A DNA stretch of 12,283 nucleotides, from positions 1 through 12,283 of the forward strand of contig JABSSV010000004.1 of the NCBI GenBank assembly GCA_013213875.1, in the 5' to 3' direction. Both the position numbers and the translations under genes were made by a program. Below, piece after piece: positions 7,353 to 12,283 of this stretch (the stretch's first letter is position 1; each line of letters opens with the position of its first letter). This stretch comes from Lysobacterales bacterium. GTDB taxonomy: Bacteria > Pseudomonadota > Gammaproteobacteria > Xanthomonadales > SZUA-36. The notes under the pieces were generated by a model. The model saw only the letters and a program-made list of their open reading frames with translations, ran no database searches and was not told the origin of the DNA.

Positions 7353-7757
7353 GGCGGCACGGGATCCCGGGTCCTTGTTGAGGTCTTACTATGGCAGCGT
7401 CGGACGCGTTTGACAAAACGGGGCTTTCGGCCGCGCTGAACGCCGCCCGGCCATGGCGGTTTTGGCGTAGGCAGCTTCCGTACCCGGAACGCGTGGCGTC
7501 AGCCGGTAGGACAAGAACGTGAAGAAGTGAGCCCTGTCTGCTGCACTCTGTGCTCGCCTCGTGCAAGCGAACATCCCATGGCCCCATGGCACAGAAATCC
7601 AGCGACCTACCCTTCCCCGCAAGAAAGGCTGGTTTCCGGCGGGTAATATCCGTACACTGCCGCGCTCTGTTCAGCCTGAGTGGCTGTTTCTACGCTTATA
7701 ATCGACGTCAAGCGCTACCCGGTATCACCGGACAGGGCGCCAACCAGGCCTGCGCTC
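7353..7757. other. 405 bp divergent intergenic region
   Basis: This region separates the kinase-like gene (leftward) from the SulP gene (rightward). Short open frames occur on both strands, but none has a family resemblance or a ribosome site. A TTGACA hexamer occurs near 7410 without a matching -10. A clear TATAAT is at 7697-7702. I see no tRNA, repeat or mobile-element end. The region probably just carries the two promoters. Confidence 0.5.
7697..7702 (+). promoter_or_regulatory. -10 box of the SulP transporter gene
   Basis: A perfect TATAAT consensus ends 55 bases before ATG 7758, giving a likely leader of about 45-50 bases. The hexamer 17 bases upstream (GCCTGA) is a poor -35, so the promoter may need an activator. 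The box lies downstream of the in-frame GTG at 7680, which argues against that GTG as start. Confidence 0.5.
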
Positions 7758-9335
7758 ATGATTTTCAATCTATTCGTTAAGAAAAACGGCAACTGGAAAG
7801 ACGATACGCTTTCCGGCTTGACGGTAGCGCTGGCGCTGGTGCCCGAAGCCATCGCCTTTTCCTTTATTGCCGGAGTCGATCCGGTGGTGGGTTTGTGGTC
7901 TGCAGTATTTCTTGGCCTGATCACATCCGGCTTCGGTGGCCGCCCGGGCATGATTTCCGGTGCCACGGGCGCCATCGCCGTGGTGGTGGCGAAGGTGGTC
8001 TCCATCGGTAACGAGGTCGGCGCCGAGCGCGGCATCGATGACCTCGGCATGCAGTATCTGTTTGCCACGCTGATGCTCGCCGGGTTGATCCAGCTACTGG
8101 TTGGCATTCTCAAGCTCGGGCGTTTTATCCGTCTGGTGCCACACCCGGTCATGATGGGCTTCGTCAATGGGCTTGCCATTTTGATTCTTATCGCCCAGTT
8201 CGACGCCTTTCGTGCACCGGATGGCAGCTGGCTGGCGACCAATCAGCTGTGGGTCATGGGCGCACTGGCCCTGCTCACCATGGTCATTATCCAGCTGTTT
8301 CCGCGACTCACGAAAGCAGTGCCGTCTATTCTGGTCGCCATCGGCGCCGTAACCCTGCTGACACTTTTCGGTCTGGTGGAGACCAAGACCGTCGCCGATG
8401 TGCTGTTTGAAGGCACGGGACGCGCGGAGCTGAACGCCGTGCTGCCGTTCCTCTCCTGGCCCTCTGACATTCAGTGGACGAGGGAAACTTTGCTGCTTAT
8501 CGGCGGTACCGCACTGACCGCCGCCATGGTGGGCCTGATCGAATCACTCATGACCCTGCAGCTCATTGATGACCTCACGGAAACCCGGGGCGAGGGTAAC
8601 CGAGAGTGTTTAGCTCAGGGCGGTGCCAACTTCCTGTCCGGTCTGTTTGGCGGCATGGGGGGCTGCGCCATGATTGGTCAGTCGCTCATCAACATTAAAT
8701 CCGGGGGACGCGGGCGCACGTCCGGTCTGGTCGCCGCCTCCGCTCTGACCGTGTTTATTCTGGTGGGCGGCCCGGTCATCGGGGCCATCCCCATCGCTGC
8801 GCTGGTCGGGGTCATGTTTATGGTCGTAATCGGCACCTTCGAATGGGCCAGTTTCTCTACCGTCGGCAAGGTGCCGGTGTCGGAGATTTTTGTCATTCTG
8901 GTGGTGACGCTGGTGACCGTTTTCATGCACAACCTGGCCCTTGCGGTTGGCGCGGGCGTGGTGGTCTCAGCCCTGGTGTTTGCCTGGGAAAGCGCCCAGC
9001 ACGTGCGCCTCAACCCCCTCGATCGCGAGGACGGCTCGCGCATCTACAACCTTCAGGGCGTCCTCTATTTCGGCTCCGTGCGGGAATTCTCCGAGCGCAT
9101 GTCTCCATCGACCGATCCGGACGATGTGATCATTGATTTCAAGGACGCGCGCGTGGCCGACTATTCCAGCATGGAAGCCCTGAATGCGCTGACCGAGCGC
9201 TATCGAAAAGCGGGTAAGCGACTCCGGCTACGACACCTTAGCCCCGAGTGTCAGAAGCTGATCACCACCGCCGGACCACTGGTGAAGGTAGAAGTGGCCG
9301 ATGACGACCCGCACTACAACATGGCCAAGCTCTGA
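7758..9335 (+). CDS. SulP family inorganic anion transporter with STAS domain
   Basis: This 525-residue inner-membrane transporter is of the SulP/SLC26 family, which moves sulfate, bicarbonate, chloride or related anions, usually with Na+ or H+ or by exchange. The N-terminal family signature is clear (SGLTVALALVPEAIAFSFIAGV, 19-40, then VVGLWSAV), followed by ISGATGAIAVVVAKV (67-81) and a series of hydrophobic helices to about 409. A cytoplasmic STAS domain follows (about 426-515) with VIIDFKDARVADYSSMEAL (457-475). The Ser-Ser in the DYSS loop sits where STAS domains of anti-anti-sigma type are phosphorylated. Length is usual for bacterial members. The frame is open from GTG 7680, but ATG 7758 gives the standard N terminus and follows the TATAAT box; its ribosome site is weak. 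It ends 18 bp before the convergent DUF2938 gene. Sequence alone does not decide the anion. Confidence 0.92.
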   Translation: MIFNLFVKKNGNWKDDTLSGLTVALALVPEAIAFSFIAGVDPVVGLWSAVFLGLITSGFGGRPGMISGATGAIAVVVAKVVSIGNEVGAERGIDDLGMQYLFATLMLAGLIQLLVGILKLGRFIRLVPHPVMMGFVNGLAILILIAQFDAFRAPDGSWLATNQLWVMGALALLTMVIIQLFPRLTKAVPSILVAIGAVTLLTLFGLVETKTVADVLFEGTGRAELNAVLPFLSWPSDIQWTRETLLLIGGTALTAAMVGLIESLMTLQLIDDLTETRGEGNRECLAQGGANFLSGLFGGMGGCAMIGQSLINIKSGGRGRTSGLVAASALTVFILVGGPVIGAIPIAALVGVMFMVVIGTFEWASFSTVGKVPVSEIFVILVVTLVTVFMHNLALAVGAGVVVSALVFAWESAQHVRLNPLDREDGSRIYNLQGVLYFGSVREFSERMSPSTDPDDVIIDFKDARVADYSSMEALNALTERYRKAGKRLRLRHLSPECQKLITTAGPLVKVEVADDDPHYNMAKL

Positions 9336-9353
9336 GCGGCCGCTTGCGGGGCC

Positions 9354-9905
9354 TCACCGTTGCTGCTGCCGGCGCGCGTAAAGCCGGTCGAACGCCCTGG
9401 CACCGAGAAACATACCCAGGCCGAAAACCGGATGCAGCACGGCAGATTTCAACAGGGTAAAGGCCGGATCCGGGGTGTTGCTGCCAAAGAACCCCGCACC
9501 GGTCGCCGGTCCGGCAATACAGTAGGGCATAAAGAGCAGCCCCAACATCAACAGCACGGCCGGTAACAGCTTCGGTGTGGACCGGAGCAGCTGAAAGCTC
9601 AGGTAGAAATACAGCAGCGTGTCGAAAACTGCGATCAGGTAATGCAGGGTTAGACCGGCCGCCAGCTCACCCGCCACGGCCGGCAGTTGCGCAAAGTTGT
9701 TTTCCGGGAAGCGGGCCTCGCCGGCCAGAAAATTCAGCAGAAAGCGGCCGAGACTGCGATAGCCCTCCAGCGGATTGCCCAAACCGAAGATGCTGTTAAA
9801 AACGAAGGCGCCGCCATCGATAAAAAGCGCCCCCACCAGCGCCGTAAACAGCACCAGAAGAATTTTTGCGCCCAGCGAATACTCGGCGTAATAGCTTGTA
9901 TGCAT
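9354..9905 (-). CDS. DUF2938 family membrane protein
   Basis: This 183-residue integral membrane protein has about four hydrophobic helices (roughly 12-30, 82-103, 113-133, 154-170). It matches the DUF2938 pattern as I recall it: an early small-residue helix with Asp30, SLGRF (51-55) at the family's GRW position, an HY pair at 88-89 that starts helix 2, then AGPATGAGFFGSNTPDP (131-147) and HPVFGLGM (158-165). The function of the family is unknown. The ATG has a GAGAGGGG ribosome site a short distance upstream on the minus strand. It converges on the SulP gene (18 bp apart) and is divergent, over 251 bp, from the membrane protein at 10157. No catalytic or metal-binding signature is obvious beyond the conserved His residues. 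The basic tail (ARRQQQR) probably faces the cytoplasm. Confidence 0.8.
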   Translation of the reverse strand: MHTSYYAEYSLGAKILLVLFTALVGALFIDGGAFVFNSIFGLGNPLEGYRSLGRFLLNFLAGEARFPENNFAQLPAVAGELAAGLTLHYLIAVFDTLLYFYLSFQLLRSTPKLLPAVLLMLGLLFMPYCIAGPATGAGFFGSNTPDPAFTLLKSAVLHPVFGLGMFLGARAFDRLYARRQQQR

Positions 9906-10156
9906 CGCGTACGCCCCTCTCTTTCAGCCACGCCAACCATGCCCGCTATAGCCAGTATGTGCGAAAACTCCGCCGAATGCCGCCGGCGAGCGGGTAGCTG
10001 ACTGGCATGACAAGAGGCGCAGGCCCGGGCCACACCGCGCATGGGCGCGCAGGCTCCAGCGCGCACCGCGGCCGAATGGTTTATGTTGATAAGGTAACCC
10101 GTTTCACTGGCGCCGCTTCTGGTGCCGGCATCGACAGGCTCAATGAGGGGGAACTC

Positions 10157-10873
10157 ATGGCTTTAATTGACGGACGCATCCCACGATTGGCGGCCCTGAT
10201 CCGGGAGGCGTTGGCCGTGCTGGCGGCCATACTGATCGCATTTGCACTGGATGCCTGGTGGGATGACCGGGTGGAGCGCCAGGCCATGATCGCCGCGCTG
10301 GAAACCGTTGCCATGGAGGTGGATCGCAATCTTGAGCTGCTCGACCAGACCCGCAGCTACAATCAGAGCAGCGTCGCAGCATCCCGCCGCGCTCTGGGCC
10401 TGTCGCTGGAGACGCTGGGCGCTCTGAGCAGCACCGAAGTCATGGCGTTTGCGGACATGCCAAACTATCTGCTGGTGACCCTCGAACAGGGCGCGATCAC
10501 GGCTTTCATAGAAGGCGGTTTTCTGCCAGTGGTCGATGATTTGCAACTGCGCGTTATGCTCGCCAGCCTGCCGCGACTGCAAGATGAGTTGAACGAAGAG
10601 GGCGGGTCCGTGGCTCTGGCCATGGACCGGTTCACAGCCCGCCTTATGGCCGCATTGCCCGATGAATTGCTGCTCGACCCGCTAGCGCTGGCGCGGAGTG
10701 AGGCGGGCACGCGAGCTATCCTGACCGCCATCGCTAGCGATCGCGACACCCGGGAAACGTTTTTTGAGCGCACCTTTGTCCTTGGCTTTATCTACGACAT
10801 GGAGCTGGTCACAAGCCGCGAACAACTGATGCAAGCGCGCAGGCAGATTGCGGCCGCGCTTGAGGCCCACTGA
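10157..10873 (+). CDS. Single-pass membrane protein of unknown function (DUF6090-like layout)
   Basis: This 238-residue protein is not firmly recognised. It has a short basic N terminus, one membrane helix (about 17-34) ending in the striking ALDAWWDDRVERQ, then a long, largely helical and charged soluble part that may be coiled coil. The motif 'helix plus D-x-W followed by a charged E/R-rich helix' and the later GAITAFIEGGFLPVVDDLQLR (112-132) resemble small DUF6090-type proteins common in marine bacteria; this is a pattern match, not a proven membership. The frame is open from ATG 10007, but ATG 10157 follows a strong GAGGGGGAA ribosome site and starts just before the membrane helix, so it is chosen. 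The neighbouring membrane gene (DUF2938) is divergent, and the pirin gene lies 114 bp beyond the stop in the convergent direction. No function is proposed. Confidence 0.75.
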   Translation: MALIDGRIPRLAALIREALAVLAAILIAFALDAWWDDRVERQAMIAALETVAMEVDRNLELLDQTRSYNQSSVAASRRALGLSLETLGALSSTEVMAFADMPNYLLVTLEQGAITAFIEGGFLPVVDDLQLRVMLASLPRLQDELNEEGGSVALAMDRFTARLMAALPDELLLDPLALARSEAGTRAILTAIASDRDTRETFFERTFVLGFIYDMELVTSREQLMQARRQIAAALEAH

Positions 10874-10895
10874 AACGTCATGGACCCGCCCGTTC

Positions 10896-10912
10896 CCGCA
10901 ATCGCTTTGCGG
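10896..10912. repeat. Small hairpin in the convergent gap before pirin
   Basis: CCGCAA-TCGCT-TTGCGG gives a 6 bp perfect stem 22 bases after the stop of the membrane protein. No T-run follows on either strand, so it is at best a weak or rho-aided terminator between the convergent genes. Confidence 0.3.
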
Positions 10913-10987
10913 TCGTCAACACACGGGCAGGCCCTTTACCTGCGCGAGGCGAAACACGGCCGCTGACGCGGTCACTGGCCCAGGGGG

Positions 10988-11680
10988 CTATGTCACCGGC
11001 AAATCAAACCAGAGCGCTTCCATAGCCGCGTCCGCTCGCACATCGCGCTGTTCTCCTGGCTCCAGTGAAAACCCGTCACCGGCGGCAAACTGGTGCTCGC
11101 CTGTGGTCAGGATGCCCTTGATCAGGTGCAGATAGCCAATGCGTTCAGCCGTCGTCAGCATGAAATGCTCACCTGCTTCGAGCTTGAGCCGCGACAGACT
11201 CGCATCTTGGTTAATGGACAGTGCACCCGCATCCCCCTGCGGATTTACCAACGGTGTGAGCGGGCCATGCTGGGAGATGTTTTTTTGCTCATAGCTGGGC
11301 TCAATGCCCAGCACATTCGGTTGAATCCAGATCTGCAAAAATTTTACCGGTTCCGTGTCGGAGGCATTGAATTCTGAATGCATGACCCCGCGCCCGGCAC
11401 TCATGCGCTGCACATCGCCCGCAGACACGATGTATTCGTTGCCGGTGCTGTCCTTATGCTTCAGCGCCCCTTCGGTCACATAGGAAATAATTTCCATATC
11501 CCGATGTCCATGGGTACGAAAACCCTTACCGGGCATGACCAGATCATCGTTGATCACCCGCAGGACAGAAACACCCATGTGGTCTGCGTCGTAATAGTCG
11601 CCGAATGAAAAACTGTGTTTGCTCTGCAGCCAGCCTAAGTTCGCTTCGCCCCGCGCCTCTGCTTTCCTGATGTATGCCAT
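10988..11680 (-). CDS. Pirin family protein, YhhW type (quercetin 2,3-dioxygenase-like)
   Basis: This 230-residue bicupin is of the pirin family and closely resembles E. coli YhhW in length and layout. YhhW-type pirins bind a metal in the N-terminal cupin and some oxidise quercetin; the physiological role is mostly unclear (redox or stress sensing has been proposed for others). The N terminus IRKAEARG, the HSFSFGDYYD stretch (22-31), the ligands in RTHGHRDMEI (His57, His59) and GRGVMHSEFN (His101, Glu103), and LQIWIQP (115-121) are all present, so the metal site is complete. The C-terminal cupin ends AMEALWFDLPVT; the stop is TAG. The start ATG has an AGAGG/TTAGG region upstream. It is divergent from the glutathione S-transferase, which hints at a shared redox or electrophile-stress context; that link is inference. 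Confidence 0.92.
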   Translation of the reverse strand: MAYIRKAEARGEANLGWLQSKHSFSFGDYYDADHMGVSVLRVINDDLVMPGKGFRTHGHRDMEIISYVTEGALKHKDSTGNEYIVSAGDVQRMSAGRGVMHSEFNASDTEPVKFLQIWIQPNVLGIEPSYEQKNISQHGPLTPLVNPQGDAGALSINQDASLSRLKLEAGEHFMLTTAERIGYLHLIKGILTTGEHQFAAGDGFSLEPGEQRDVRADAAMEALWFDLPVT

Positions 11681-11735
11681 GAACCTAAGCCTCTGCCCGA
11701 ATGTGGTAAGGCCAGTGCCGTGTTATTCGGAAAAC

Positions 11736-11746
11736 TGCCAATGGCA
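11736..11746. promoter_or_regulatory. Short dyad in the pirin/GST divergent region
   Basis: TGCCA-A-TGGCA is a 5 bp dyad with a one-base spacer between the divergent pirin and GST starts. It lies inside a wider repeat (AGTGCC at 11714-11719, GGCACT at 11743-11748). Its place and symmetry suit a regulator site, but no regulator gene is present in the window. Confidence 0.25.
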
Positions 11747-11750
11747 CTTT

Positions 11751-11843
11751 GGCGGCCGTTGCTGACCCGCTTTTCCAAGACGAGAGGGTATTAACCCCGC
11801 CGTGAAGGCAGGGTTTTCCCAGCAACGGCAGCCGTTTAGGCTG
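11751..11843. repeat. Nested inverted-repeat element upstream of the GST gene
   Basis: An outer pair, GCCGTTGCTG (11755-11764) and CAGCAACGGC (11820-11829), is perfect over 10 bp and extends by three more pairs after one mismatch. Inside it is a 9 bp stem with one mismatch (AACCCCGCC at 11793-11801, GGCAGGGTT at 11807-11815, loop GTGAA), followed by TT. A third small stem, CAGCC-GTTTA-GGCTG (11829-11843), overlaps the end of the outer pair, so the two could be exclusive. It ends 45 bases before the GST start and could be a structured leader or a set of protein-binding dyads. Confidence 0.45.
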
Positions 11844-11888
11844 ATTCTAACTGCAGCGCCTCAACCTATTCACTGTCTGGAGACCCCG

Positions 11889-12283
11889 ATGAATCTGAAA
11901 ATCTACGCCAACCCCGGCTCCGGCTCAGCCTGCGTGGAGGCCATGCTGGCAGAATTGGACCAGCCCTTCGAGCGCGTGCTCGTCCCGTACACGGAGGACG
12001 GCATTGCGGATGAAACCTTCCTCCGCATCAATCCTCGCCGGCAGATTCCCGCCGTGATCTTTGAGGACGGCAGGTGCCTTACCGAGACCATGGCCATCCT
12101 CATGCATCTGGCAGACCTGCATCCAGACGCGGGCATGGCCCCGGTGGCCGGCAGCTTCGAGCGCGCCAAACTGAACCAGTGGATGAGCTTCACGCTAGCC
12201 AATATCTATGAGGGGGAACTGCGCAAGAATTACCCGCAACGCTATGTGGCGGGCGACCCGGACCCCACCGAAGAAGCCGCGGA
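11889..12283 (+). CDS. Glutathione S-transferase, 3'-truncated
   Basis: The first 131 residues of a cytosolic glutathione S-transferase are visible; the gene runs off the right edge (full-length proteins are about 200-220 residues). The N-terminal thioredoxin-like domain begins LKIYANPGSGSACVEAML, with Ser and Cys residues at the usual start of helix 1. It goes on with RRQIPAVIFEDG (cis-Pro54) and TETMAILMHLADLHP, whose Glu66-Thr67 is the usual contact for the gamma-glutamyl part of glutathione. The helical C-terminal domain starts near residue 90 (ERAKLNQWMSF). The family conjugates glutathione to electrophiles or reduces peroxides. ATG 11889 has a TGGAG ribosome site 6 bases upstream. The catalytic residue (Ser or Cys near 11-15) and the class cannot be fixed from this fragment. 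Confidence 0.88.
   Translation, partial: MNLKIYANPGSGSACVEAMLAELDQPFERVLVPYTEDGIADETFLRINPRRQIPAVIFEDGRCLTETMAILMHLADLHPDAGMAPVAGSFERAKLNQWMSFTLANIYEGELRKNYPQRYVAGDPDPTEEAA

Noticed and set aside
7345..7622. Short open frames in the divergent gap between the kinase-like and SulP genes
   Set aside because: They overlap each other on both strands, lack ribosome sites and show no recognisable protein pattern.
10007..10156. N-terminal extension of the single-pass membrane protein to ATG 10007
   Set aside because: The added residues are low in structure and Gly/Arg-rich, and the GAGGGGGAA ribosome site marks ATG 10157.
1..12283. Search for a new defence, mobile or biosynthetic system
   Set aside because: There are no repeats with spacers, no integrase or transposase, no toxin-antitoxin pair and no modular enzyme. 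The genes fall into separate known or DUF families, mostly single transcription units facing different ways.

Overview
This is a GC-rich stretch of bacterial chromosome with ten protein-coding genes, two of them cut by the window edges. The lipoprotein and Sec-type signal peptides, the YhhW-type pirin, the DUF2938 protein and the codon usage all point to a proteobacterium. A free-living, probably marine or aquatic gammaproteobacterium is most likely, but this is inference: there is no rRNA or marker gene here, so the genus cannot be named. I see no tRNA, insertion sequence, CRISPR array, phage gene or toxin-antitoxin pair.

Left part (1-6317). The window opens in the 3' part of a DUF718 (L-rhamnose mutarotase-type) gene. 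A secreted S33/TAP-type alpha/beta-hydrolase follows on the same strand after a 248 bp gap. A rho-independent terminator lies at the convergent junction with a minus-strand amidohydrolase (YtcJ/amidohydrolase-3 type) that carries a lipoprotein signal. Upstream of that, on the same strand, is an exported prolyl-oligopeptidase-type S9 peptidase that uses a TTG start. The 140 bp gap between these two genes holds two strong perfect hairpins. Together the three exported hydrolases look like a local set for breaking down peptides, amides or N-acyl compounds outside the cytoplasm.

Middle part (6318-10873). A minus-strand protein-kinase-like gene lacks the usual catalytic Asp and stands divergent to a SulP-family anion transporter with a STAS domain, across a 405 bp gap containing a good -10 box. 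The SulP gene converges, 18 bp apart, on a four-helix DUF2938 membrane protein. That gene is in turn divergent from a single-pass membrane protein with a DUF6090-like layout.

Right part (10874-12283). A pirin (YhhW type, all four metal ligands present) is divergent from a glutathione S-transferase that runs off the right edge. Their 208 bp shared upstream region is rich in inverted repeats, one of them a long nested structure.

Overall these look like ordinary, mostly monocistronic accessory and housekeeping genes. I did not find a convincing new multi-gene system. The items most worth a second look are the paired hairpins at 4090-4159, the structured pirin/GST intergenic region and the kinase-like protein with an altered active site.
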